Shown here: one piece after another, positions 45,854 to 57,461 of the stretch
Position numbering within the stretch: the stretch's first letter is position 1
Layout of the letters: each line of letters starts with the position of its first letter
Assembly: GCA_015227615.1 (NCBI GenBank)
Contig: JAALGZ010000023.1
Coordinates: 496,001 to 560,000, forward strand
Length of the DNA: 64,000 nucleotides
Direction of reading: 5' to 3'
From: Labyrinthula sp. Ha
Taxonomy: Eukaryota; Sar; Bigyra; Labyrinthulida; Labyrinthulaceae
Made by a program: the position numbers and the translations under genes
Notes under the pieces: model-generated
Told to the model about the DNA's origin: nothing
Database searches by the model: none
The model's input: the letters and a program-made list of their open reading frames with translations, nothing else

Positions 45854-48748
45854 TTAAAAGTCAATATTCGTTTGTTGGCAGGCTTTGAACCGAATGCCTT
45901 CAAGTCTTCTGCTTAACTCACTATAAAATGCAACTTGTTCATAAAATCTTCGCCTAACTGGCAAACTTTCAGATTTTTGAAAAATAGGTTTCAGCTTTGT
46001 TGGAGCGTGAAAAATATAAGAGTCAAAGTTCGGATAACCTCTTTGTCCAGTTTTTGGATGGTGTAATAAGATTATTTCCTTTCTACTTCTAATAGCAGTT
46101 TTAATCTCCATATCCACATAATTGCTCTTGTAAACGTTTTCTGACAAAAGTAAGATATAAACCATACTTTTCTCGACACCTTTAATCATAGCTTCTTTAT
46201 TAAGGCCTTCATAACCACCATATTCTTGATCATACCAACATTTGAATCCTAGATTTTTCAACTTAAGAGAAATCACTTCCATCAAAGCCTCTGAATCTTC
46301 TTGCTTATAACTCAAGAAGCAATGATACTCACAGTTTACAGGAAGAGGTCTTTGAATATGATGATTCCTGTTCCACGTTGCTTGACGATTTCTTATGTTT
46401 GGAAATAAGAAACTCTCGTTCAAACCATCTCCAAGCTCGTCCTCATACATTTCAAACCATGATTGGTAATCTGAAAGTTGAAGAGTTTCAACTTGTTGTC
46501 TATTTGGCCTGAAATCTGTTGCATAGTGTTGGGATCTTAACTCAGCTAGTTGTTCATAATCAGCCAAAACTTCTCCTGATTCCATACTTGAAGGTAAGAG
46601 CAATTTACAGGAGAGTTGAGAATTTGTACCTTTATTTGCTGAGAAAAATTCTTCTTTTACCCTTTGTACCATAGAATACACTTGCTTAATTAAATCCACC
46701 GTTCTTGCAGAAGTACATCCCGTTTTAGTTTGTATTTTAATCCATACTTTTTCATTCTGAGCGTTTTCAGCAATATAAACCACAAAATCTAGTTGAGTAC
46801 CAAAACTTAAATAAGCAATTCCTCCTGAAATTAAAGGAATTCTGCTTTGCTTAAAAGAAGAACTGTGTTTAACCAAAATACACATTAATTTCTCAAACGC
46901 TCCAAAAGGAAGAAACTGAACAGAATCAGCAAACTCATCTTCATAAGCACCAGAAAAGTCAATTACAAAAAACGGCCCTTGAAACCTGCGATCAATATCT
47001 TTTTCTGATGCTTTCTGTGATTCTGGAAAAGAAGGTATGTACCAAGAATCTTGCTCACAAAACTTAAACTCACAAAGAAGAAAAGATGCCTTCATTACAT
47101 CTTTTAAAAAATTTTGCACATCTTTAGAAAAGTTACATTTGGACCAAATTTCGGAAAGCAGTGAATCTGTTAAAACTCCAGTAGTACAAAATTTTCTAAA
47201 CATTGGATAATAATCATCGTCAAAATTAGGTTCTCCATGCTCATCCAAGTCAAAAACTAGCGTAGTAATCCCATCTATTAACCACTGAGGATCCATTATA
47301 ATGTAATTATGAAGCGCATCTATCTCATCAAAGTATGTGAGCAATCCCCGAAGCATTAAAAATTGTAACGCATTTTGCAAAACAGATACTGATACCCCTT
47401 CATCCTCAACGATTAGTCTTGCTTCTTCTAATGAAATATATTGCACATCCAGGGCAATTAATATATCATACACTTGCAAGAATCTAATGTTTACTTTTTC
47501 CTGGATGTATTCTTGTTTCCTTACTGTTGTTTCAATGTTTGATCGTAGATAATCAATACCAAGTTTTGTTGCATTATCCACAGGAAAAAAACAAAGAGAT
47601 TGATTTTTATATTCCGTTGTTGTTTTCTTATATCTGACAGCTCGAAAAGTTCTTGTTTGTAATACTTTTTCAGCAATTTCACTTGATATTCTAGTCAAGT
47701 TCGTTTGATTTATATCTTGAGAATGAGTTCCAACTATTAATAGTGGTGCTTTATTTGCATGAAGCTTTTTTGAGTTCAACCAAAACTTTAAATATTCAAT
47801 TTGAATACTTTTTTCTTCATTTTTAATTTCTCTTAATAATTCACTTGCATTAAAAACGGCTAAATAGCAACCATATTGCGTTAAGAATAAATGGTGCAAG
47901 CTATAAAAAACCTTTTGTCCACCAAAATCATATACAGAAAAACCAAGGTTAGCTGATTTTGTTGCCACGTCATTTAATTTTAAATATCTTTCTCCATAAT
48001 TAATTATTTTCTGTTTTTTTTCTCCAGGAGGAAGAAAAGTTGTTCTTGAAACAGTTCGTCGCTTTGTATCAATTTTTCTTTGTTCAATTGCTTCGTTCAA
48101 ATGGTGAATAAAATGCTTTCCTTTTTCATCTAATTGTATCCAAGGATTTTTTGAAACTGTTGCATCTACATCAATAACTTTTAAATCACAACCTCTTGTA
48201 GATTGTTCATTTTCATCAAAATCAAGTTTTAATAGAGACCTTACCAAACTTGTTTTCCCAACTCTTCCCAGTCCAACAATCATTAACTTTGACTTCATAA
48301 ATGGGGCAACTTGATCCTTCTTCAAAACCTTTTTTATGGCTTTCAAAGTCTTAATGTCAACTGGTGGATCTAATAAACCGTCTTTTCCTAACTCTTCTTG
48401 CATGTAAGATCCACGAACTTTTGTCCAAATGAACGAGTCCCGGTTTAGTCTTTCAACTTCAGAATTTCTTCCAGGTGGAAACGCAGGTTCGAGTAGGAGT
48501 TGAGAAGTGGTTTCAGTTATGCTTTGTTTGAATTTTATTGCATGACTCGGTCTTCCTTGTTTTCTTGTGTTCTTTTCTCTTAGTGTTTGCGTACCCCCAT
48601 TAGCTCTACTCATTCTACTTTCTTCTCTTCCTTGAGTAATACTATTTGAAGTTCCACTCCGAACAATCTTAAATTTTTTTTGTTGATCGTCAGATTTGTT
48701 GTTTTTCTTTCGACTTTTTCTTGTTAACAATGTTCTTGCTTTTTTCAT
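45854..48748 (-). CDS. Roc-COR-TIR protein
   Basis: A 964-aa fusion of a ROCO GTPase and a TIR domain. The basic Ser/Arg N terminus (1-75) is probably disordered. The P-loop GLGRVGKTS is at 159-167, DFGGQ at 274-278, and G4-like GTHSQD at 340-345. The COR region spans about 400-720. The C-terminal TIR spans about 804-905: CFLSYKQED, FKCWYDQE, LLLSENVYKSNYVDME and IILLHHP. Glu881 in VDME aligns with the catalytic Glu of SARM1-type and plant TIR NADases. A GTP-switched TIR effector or adaptor is inferred, acting either by NAD cleavage or by recruiting other TIR proteins. No LRR or WD repeats are present, so the sensing part is not obvious. The start follows an A-rich leader. P-loop to switch II is about 107 residues. 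Confidence 0.9.
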   Translation of the reverse strand: MKKARTLLTRKSRKKNNKSDDQQKKFKIVRSGTSNSITQGREESRMSRANGGTQTLREKNTRKQGRPSHAIKFKQSITETTSQLLLEPAFPPGRNSEVERLNRDSFIWTKVRGSYMQEELGKDGLLDPPVDIKTLKAIKKVLKKDQVAPFMKSKLMIVGLGRVGKTSLVRSLLKLDFDENEQSTRGCDLKVIDVDATVSKNPWIQLDEKGKHFIHHLNEAIEQRKIDTKRRTVSRTTFLPPGEKKQKIINYGERYLKLNDVATKSANLGFSVYDFGGQKVFYSLHHLFLTQYGCYLAVFNASELLREIKNEEKSIQIEYLKFWLNSKKLHANKAPLLIVGTHSQDINQTNLTRISSEIAEKVLQTRTFRAVRYKKTTTEYKNQSLCFFPVDNATKLGIDYLRSNIETTVRKQEYIQEKVNIRFLQVYDILIALDVQYISLEEARLIVEDEGVSVSVLQNALQFLMLRGLLTYFDEIDALHNYIIMDPQWLIDGITTLVFDLDEHGEPNFDDDYYPMFRKFCTTGVLTDSLLSEIWSKCNFSKDVQNFLKDVMKASFLLCEFKFCEQDSWYIPSFPESQKASEKDIDRRFQGPFFVIDFSGAYEDEFADSVQFLPFGAFEKLMCILVKHSSSFKQSRIPLISGGIAYLSFGTQLDFVVYIAENAQNEKVWIKIQTKTGCTSARTVDLIKQVYSMVQRVKEEFFSANKGTNSQLSCKLLLPSSMESGEVLADYEQLAELRSQHYATDFRPNRQQVETLQLSDYQSWFEMYEDELGDGLNESFLFPNIRNRQATWNRNHHIQRPLPVNCEYHCFLSYKQEDSEALMEVISLKLKNLGFKCWYDQEYGGYEGLNKEAMIKGVEKSMVYILLLSENVYKSNYVDMEIKTAIRSRKEIILLHHPKTGQRGYPNFDSYIFHAPTKLKPIFQKSESLPVRRRFYEQVAFYSELSRRLEGIRFKACQQTNIDF

Positions 48749-49372
48749 TTTGATTTGCAGATATTTTTTATGTTGTATTTTGTCCGTTAACTCGGTTATC
48801 TTGGGAGATGGACTGCTGGGACATTAAGCCCTGGCCATTATTGACATGGCCACTTAATATTTTTACCAGCTTTGGCCGTCACGGACAGTAAAGGTTTCTT
48901 ATCGTATAAATATTCACGATAATTAACGTTAATTATCCAATAACAGTGTTTTCTACCAATAATAATAATATAAACTTGGATACTTCTCTTTCGCTACGTA
49001 ACGGTAGCTACGATAAGAAATCTTGATTTATGGCGGGGTTCTCATAAAGTAGCTATACTCTAACTATGAAGCTTAAGGAATAAGAAGAGTAGAAGATTCG
49101 TTTATGACTCATATTCGTGTGTCTTACCACTTTTATCACTGCTTAAGTGACCATGTTGTCGAGAAAACAAAGCACGATTATTTAAGCCCAGCTAGCATCA
49201 CTTCTTTCTTATCTTACGAGCTACTGAATAATGGAATCAAGAACAGATTCTTATCGCAGCAATGGTGTCAGATTTGTATGTGGATATAGATAGTTTTGTT
49301 TAATTCTTTTAATTCACCAGATTGGGCACAATTGAATTTTATTTTTAGTTTTGCTATGCGTTTAAAATTTGT

Positions 49373-49399
49373 TATATATATATATATATATATATATAT
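49373..49399. repeat. TA microsatellite
   Basis: Uninterrupted TA dinucleotide run of about 27 bases, the longest in the window. Confidence 0.85.
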
Positions 49400-52300
49400 C
49401 TAGGAGTTTCGTTTGAGAAAACAATATCAAAAGTCAAAGGATATTTGGGCCATATGGCCCATGGTATAGTTATTGTATGTTGTTTGAGTTTTCAAGCTTG
49501 GATTGTTTTAAGTCTCAAAATTTACTTGTTTGAGGAAAGAAAGAAACTGGAAGAAACCAATGAAAGAGAACTTAATTTGTGCGGCCTGCATGTTGATTGT
49601 TAAGGCTGCCTTCTATTTGGTCTAATGGATTAGCTATCTAAAACTTCAAGTATGTAAGCCTAAACCTGATCATGAAGAGTCACTTTTGGAACAAGTTTAA
49701 ATTTTAAGCTTTAGTTTGTACTTTTTTTTTTGACTTTTACAACCAGCTTGATGGAAAGTAACCTTTAGAGTTATTAATTCAATCTCATTCTTTAGACAGA
49801 GTAGATGTACTTGAATTTTTCACTGTGGTATCCAATATAATTGTTACTTCTACCAGTACCTCAAAATGTATGTATATGAATACAAAATTGCTAAACTATT
49901 TAAAGCAAAAACTAAATCTGGTCAGACTATATGTAATAGAGGAGAAACTCTGTGGAAAAAGAACCTCTCCTAATTTCAAAATATGTTATAATCATTAAAC
50001 TACTGTCTCTTCAGATCCGGCTCCAAAAAAAGCTTGTATTCCTTTGCATCTATCAACATCTTAAAAGATTGGCCCTGGCGCGCTTCCTTACCAGTTACTC
50101 TCTTCCTAGTGCAGTTAGGGATGATGCAAAAGATGAAGCGTTGGATTTGGGTTCGATTCCTATGAGCTGGGACAGATGTTGTGGTAGTACCATGATATGC
50201 TTGAAAGTGAGAAAGTTGAAAAATATCAAAAAAACTCAAAGTATCAAAGTATAGGGAAAACGTGGGCCACAAGGCTAAAACTCAAATGATACTCATAATA
50301 TTATCAAAATTCACTAATAGTTTCTGGCAAAAAACTCAAACTCACTCAAAGTAAAGTTAAAATCCTCAAAACTCATCTGATATATCATAATAATATCAAA
50401 CAGCACCCCTATATATATATATAGCCCCTCTTATTTTCTTGTTCCATTAAGCCTGGAGTTTACGTGATCTTGATTTTTTTACCAATTGATGCAACTTGAT
50501 GCGAAACTTGCATCGCTTGCCTGATCCTGTAGAAAAATAAACCAATATGCACCGTTCCAGAACTGAAAGTTTATTTAATTGGGAACAAATCATTATAAAG
50601 TTAGTCATATAATCAACTGAATAATTTTTTCCACAGAACTTCTGAGCAAATATCACATGCAAAGGATGTTTTCTTTCAGCTTTGCGTTTCAGATTCTTTA
50701 AACCAGTCTTCTACCCATGCACTGCCTGTGATGATTATTATGGAGTTCAGGGCTGCAACACCAAGTTACATAGCCTTCTACAAATGACTTGGTTAATAGC
50801 AAGAAAAGCAGATTATTTCTACATGTCTTGTCCGATGACACTAGTTTGGAGCTAGATGTTTTAAACCAACTTACAAGGTTAAAGGTAGATGAGATGCTGA
50901 TCAATAAGAATAATGAGTTACACTCGCTGCTGAAATGACAAAACCTTGGCTCGTAGATGAATTTGAAGAAATTGAGTACTATATTCTAAATACTATTAAG
51001 TGGTTAGAAAAAAAACATTCAAATATTTAAGTGTAAGAGAGCAAAATATGAGTAAAGCATTAGTTTCTCTCCAGTTAGTTACTAGTTTTAAATTTTCCAA
51101 GTTGTTAACAAAAGGAAAATGTATTTACTTGTAGATCAACTGATGATGCGATACATACTATCCAACATTGTAACATTCATGTTAGTAATTTAATAAGTGT
51201 TAAAAGAATATTATAATCTACAAACAGTATGATCTTAGTTTCTTTAAATCTCAAAATCTAGTATTATTTTGTAAAGCGGGATACCTAAGAGATAAATATA
51301 CCTAGAGTGCACGAGTTCGTATATTTAACTTTTGGTTAGAATCAATATAAGCTTAAAATTAGCCATACTTTGCATCTAATTATTCCTTTAGGTTTTATTT
51401 TCTCTATAATTAAATATAGGGTCTGGTGTCACATAAATTTCATTCTACATTAAAAATTGAAAAGCAAATCTAAAGAACAATGAATTACCCTCTAGTAATG
51501 ATTTTTATGAGCGCCATTTTACAGACACAGTTATTCCAGTCAAACAGAAAACTGGAGCTCATAAACATTTCTTATTTTTCTAGTTTGAGGTAATTTAGTA
51601 TTATGTGTCTTTAAACATTTAAACCCTAATTGTTTATTTAAAGCCAATGATTATGCTGCACCCTTTGGGTCCTTTAGTAAGACATCAATCGCAACATTGA
51701 TTCTAGGATCATGGTTAATAATACTTAACTAGCCAGATGAATTATAAATAAAGCTCTCCTTCTAGATAGATTATGAAGAAGGTTTTTTTCGTGTCAACCT
51801 TAGAGTGTCAATTGAGTCACTAGCACCTAGGGCTTACTTAGTAAACCAGCCACTTACTATTGCCATAGGGCACACCTTAGTATATCTTGCAGCCTATTTC
51901 ACCTAGTGTACACACGGCATAGTACCTATAACTGAAACTTTGGGTATCTTGCTAATCCTTTACGAAAACGGGCTGTTGTAAAAGAACCGCGTCCGTCTAC
52001 AATGAAAAATTTTCTTCTGAGCACAAAACTACCGCTTTCTTCATTAATCATGAAATTTCTATCCTAGTCATTTGATAAGCTGATACAAAAAAATTATCTG
52101 CTTTCATAATTAAATATTTTATCCATAGTTTCCATGAGCCAATATAACAAGAAGATAGTTAGAGCTTAGAGCCAGTAACATTCTACTACTCCCCCGGAAA
52201 TATAAAGATCTAGTTACTCAGCGGAAGCCAATAGGATATCGAGAAGGGAAATAATCATAAATCAACTTGATCTGCATGTTGTTGTCTTAGGGCTTAATCC

Positions 52301-53931
52301 TTGTTTGTTAATCAATCTGATTTTTACCAGGAGGCATTCTAAACAATATTATTTCAGTTAAACGTACTTCAAACTGAAATTAAGTAACTAGCTTTGCATC
52401 AACCATTTCCTTTTTATTAATAATTTTTGTGAAGTTTCCGGCCATCTTCATTTTTCTATTAGTTAAATGCAGTTACGTATATGGTTGCAAGTTATTAATT
52501 AGGGCTACGAAAATTCTCCAAATGTATATATTTTGTCACTCGCGATTAGAGCAAAAAATGATGCTTAGAAGGGAAAGTACTGTTACATATATAAAAGTTC
52601 AATTTGTATTAATAGGTAGCTCCTGGATATGGATTCAACTAATACAGCTTTGAGTGAAACACAAAAAATAGATATCATACTTTTATCAACCACTACGCCA
52701 ATAATTTTTATTGTATTAGAAGTTAGTTTTAACTGTAATATTTTCCAGGATATTGGAAAACAGATTTATGGGCATCTAAAGCTGTTTTGTTACAACGATC
52801 GTAGTGTAACTGAAACAATAAATACTATAATTCACTTTTACCGTATGTAACGAAAAATTACCACTCCATTTAAATAATGCAAAAATTACAAAAGTAATTA
52901 TCTTTTGACACCAAGTATGTGACCTTCAAATATATCAGTAAGTGATTTTACTTCATAAGAACTTATTCTTTGTGACAGTATGTTGCCGACACAAGTCATA
53001 TTGCTAGATACAAATTGAGTTTCTCATCGTTTGACTATAAGTTTCTTAATCTTTTACTGAAAAGATTATACTGCACCAAGACGTAATGATATGTAGAATT
53101 AAATTTCAGTGCCACAAAAAGTATATTATATACTCACAAGAGCATTCATACTTTGTAAATTAGTTTTAGTAATGCTATGATAGAACGAAATGTATCATAA
53201 GATTATACGCAATACTCTGTCATATTAGTAGGGTATCAGAAATTATATTTAGTTACTGGCTTTAGAAAACCACATGAAAATGTCTCCTAGCTCCTTTACT
53301 AAATTGGTGTTCTGTAATTTTATATAGGTAAACGAACTTACATTGCACATAATAAAATAACAAATATATGCAATATGGAATTGAATCAATCTAGTAAATA
53401 GCAAACTTGCTTACAAAACTATAAGTTTTACGTATACTTTAATTATAGGAACATAATTTTCAATGGGTATTAAGAGTAAAAGCTGCTTGTGAGGTTTATT
53501 AAACACCTTTGGTACCAGCTTCTTAACCAATAAAATAAAATATATTATTAAAGAATGATTAGGAGAAGGCATACATACCTAATACGCCGTACTTATGACG
53601 TACACTCTCAAATCAATTCAAGATATTCCTCATCAGGATTATGTCTAGGTTGACATTTATGACTGTCTTCAGCACTGCCTTACTATACTCCGTATTTTTT
53701 ATATGAATGAAACAAGACCTATAAATTTGAAGAGCCACTACTAAATAAATCATAGACTACAACCAACTAGGGTAAATGTATAAAATAGGATTTCCTACTA
53801 CACCAGCAAAATATCTCCTATCTATGTAAAAAATGGAGGCGACACCGGATGTTATGAGTCTATTACCTTAAATAATAAAATCTTGATTTATATGCCGAGT
53901 TCACCAAAGTCAGTCTAGTGTTAGTTCCTTT

Positions 53932-54243
53932 TTAGCACTTGTTGTGTTCGTGAACTTTGATTAGGTCCAGAACTTCATAAAGAATATCAACAATTACCTG
54001 TTTCTTATTTTGATTCTGAACATCACTAAAAAATTCAAAATTCCTATTAATAAAAAACCATTTTAATATATTTCTTATTATCAGTTGATTACCATTAGAA
54101 TACTGGTCCACCTGACCAGTGAAATGGCAAGAACGCTTACTTCCATAATGCAACATATGAAGAGTTTCCCAATAATGGCTAGGTGGTCCAATAGCATCCT
54201 CTTCCCGGGTTGCTGTCAAACCATATGATGCTTTTGTTGTCAA
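53932..54243 (-). other. possible gene remnant or exon
   Basis: An open frame of about 103 codons ending in a charged tail (KVHEHNKC). It is more GC-rich than its surroundings in its first half (GPPSHYWETLHMLHYGSK). The frame has no ATG at its head; it opens with TTG two codons after a stop, and the first ATG is 29 codons in (54156). It might be the last exon of a gene or a relic. No family is recognised, and a few frames of this length are expected by chance in 64 kb. Confidence 0.2.
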
Positions 54244-57200
54244 TAATTAACGCTTATCGATAACTAATATAATTGCTGTAGCATTATCAGAACAGAGAAA
54301 CATAGTGACACGTTTTTTCCTATTTAATAGTAAATTTGATCTGAGTCATATATCTGATTCAACCTGTTCTATTGTATAAGGAGTAATTACTTAGCAAAAT
54401 AGCTAAATGTTTTCCATGTAAATCGATATCTATATACTCTTTATTTTGGGTTTCATAGAACTATGGATTCATTTAGTCAAGCATCGCACAGTTTTTAGGG
54501 AAGAGTATCCTTTTTCTCTTTACTGCCCCTCACAAAAAAAACAATTAATATCTGTAATGAGCTACACCATACACAAAGAGAACATAACCCTGGTACATAT
54601 CTATTAAAGGAGGGGGGGTTCAGGACGACTCAATGCTGTATAATTTTTTATTGAACCTGAGTACTAGGAGAAGCTATAGAATGTTACCAAGAAAATGAAG
54701 CCATTGGCGGTATGTACCACCTCTAATTACTTTCCTTCAATAATTCATAATTATAATTCCGATGTAGGAGGCCATCTACATGCAACTTTAGGGAAAAGCT
54801 TGGCTAATCATCAAAAAGTTACACCCATCTTAGTATATACATAAACGCAATAGATACTTCCGCTATCATTTTTCCTAAACATAGCACTTTTTGGATCTAG
54901 ATTGACTGATATATGCAGTTAGTATCTCATTGCTATGTCATCCACAAATGTATTAGTTTTATCTCAACCTCTTTTACTACTATTAAACCAAGACATAGTC
55001 ATAGTTTAACCCCCCCCTCAGGAAATCAGATATATCTAATCAATAGTAATTTGTTTAAGAACATGAATAAAACATATTATCTATGGAATACAACATGTCA
55101 TTGCGTAACAATAGATTTAAGATTTTGTGTGCCCACCAATGCATTAAGCTTTTTCTTTAGATAAAGTTTATAATTTGAAATGGCACCGGAAAATATGTAA
55201 TGCACCTTTAAACTACTGACCATTTCTGTCTATTGATTTAGTAGTAATGATTAGAATATGTAAACAAAAATATCTTTATATCTGGAGCATCGAAATCATC
55301 TTCTAGAATGGCGTGGAGATGCTGCTGAAATTTTTTACTGATATCACGTAATGTTTTTAGAATGTTGAAAAGGAAGTACATGACATAAGTTAGGTTCTGA
55401 TTAGAAAGTTGATAAAGGGATAGAGTTCCATAGATTGACCAATCCTAAAAGAGCATAAGAATTAGGATTCTTTACATTCTGATGATATAGCATGCTCTTT
55501 CTTCAGATTAATATGACCTATTATAAGAATTTTTCGACTGAATTAGTGCAGTCATACAGGCATTCAACTAGATAATGTCCACCATCTATATATATTGCAG
55601 TAAATCATAAGACTCAGGTATAGTATCATAATTTATAGCAAGTTGTAGCCTCTATTTTCTCGGCCATTGTGGAAGATCCTATCAGCTTAAGAGATAATCT
55701 TTCTTGGGACCACAAAGTGCATTATGTCCAATGATGCATATCCATTTCTAAATAATCTGCTCTGAAATAGTAGACAGATTCTTGGTTTGAACAACTTCAA
55801 ACATGTTCTAACTTTTACTCTGCAAAAATAGTGTTTTGCTGTGTTACCTTTTATTGCGGGAACGAAGTAAAGTTTCAAATGACTGTACCAATAGTTTCGC
55901 AGCTACTCTGAAGCTTGAGCAGGAAAATAAAATATCTGTGACGTAATCAAAGGAACTAACTTCTTGGCTTGAATAGTAAGTTTTGTGACATGAGTATCAT
56001 CTTATTGGCAATTTTGCGAGTATTATGTAGCCTCTGTGGCTTTAACAAAGAAAAGGATCTTTTTTTTGTTTTGATGTTACTGATAAGAATTCTTTGACGT
56101 TGAACCAATTAACATAATCTTAAGGAGGCACTGGGAACAAGAAGGTAATAAAATTAGGGCATTTTGGCAATAAAGCAAAATTACTTATTTCTTCGTTTGC
56201 TAATCCTCTCTCACCATTGTATTTTTTGTCACTCTTGAGTTTCTCAATTTGGTAATTCTGTTTTCTCTAAATGAATGGAGTTTAATCGCCCCATACTATT
56301 ACTTTGCCCGCATCAAGTGTGAAAAGAGAAATATTTTTCACAACCATGAAGGGTCAACCAGAGCAGCCAATATTATGAATCGATATCATGAAATTGACGC
56401 TTTTCCCGTTTGCATTAAATCCTGCTGTAAAGGATGTGAAAACCTCATTTCTTCCTTGATTCAGTTCATTTAACTTCATATCGCTTGTGTTATATTAGAA
56501 AAAACCATCGTAGACCACCTAAATTACCTCGGCAAGTTTCTTGGCAACGTCAAAGAAGTTCAGATACGAAGTATTGTTTCCGATTAAATGATCAAATGTA
56601 AGCAGTTTCAGATATTTTCCCAAGCTTCGTGTAGCATAATGTTAACCGTGTCCTAATTGAATCGAAAATTTCTTATCTCTTCAAAAGGAAATTATAGTGT
56701 GGGTAACATATTAGTTATTTCAAACTTTATGTAACCAAGTTAATAACGTTTTCGAGAAAAATTACTTGATTTAGAAGAGCTACTTAGCACACTTTTTTAT
56801 GACAAAATCCTCCTCCTCAGACTTACAGAAGTTGTGGTAGAATATTTTAATATAATTATATCGGTAGGAAATGACAAATGATTGTGAGGCCCAGGGTCTA
56901 GTTTCTTACAAGAATGTTTTAAACTTAACTAAGCTGAAATAGGGTTTACTCCACGTGCAATACTCTGGGTGTGCGTTGTGTAACAAACCTTTTTTAATCT
57001 TTTTTTTATCAGGTTGTCTGAATACTTAACCAGAAATTCATTATTATGTCAATATTAGGTTAAGACATAATATCCTTTTAGGGGAAGAATGTGATATTTA
57101 ATACCCTGCTTTTCTGTAACAATTTGATTCAATTTTATACAAAAATAGCAAAAGTAAGCTGTATCCTCCGTGCATACAGTTATAGATGTATACAGTTCAG

Positions 57201-57461
57201 CACAAGGTTCTCAATATCTAAATTAATATCGGTCATCTGACCGAAAAAGACAGGGGATGCTTCCATTATTTCATTGGCTGTTTAATCCAATGAAATCAGA
57301 TGAAATGGTTGTTTAAAACTAAAACAATTGCAAAATGCAGTTTCTCTTGATAGATATCGATGCTGAATATCTTCGTGACGGAAACATCATCCGTGTGAAA
57401 AAATATATTCAAAACAAATAAAAATATATACGTATATAATTGGACTCTAAGAAAATACTAG

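Larger units (their letters stand above)
48749..57461. other. large gene-poor region
   Basis: The longest gene-free stretch, 8.7 kb. A TA microsatellite lies at 49373-49399. The palindromic 14-mer shared with the LRR-Roc-COR upstream region lies at about 49449-49462. The best coding-like stretches are 53932-54243 (-, listed separately) and a Cys-containing frame at 50646-50855 (+). Neither has a recognised domain. Confidence 0.5.

Noticed and set aside
50090-50180. Pol III B-box-like GGGTTCGATTCC with a weak A box
   Set aside because: The acceptor and anticodon arms do not pair, so it cannot be called a tRNA.
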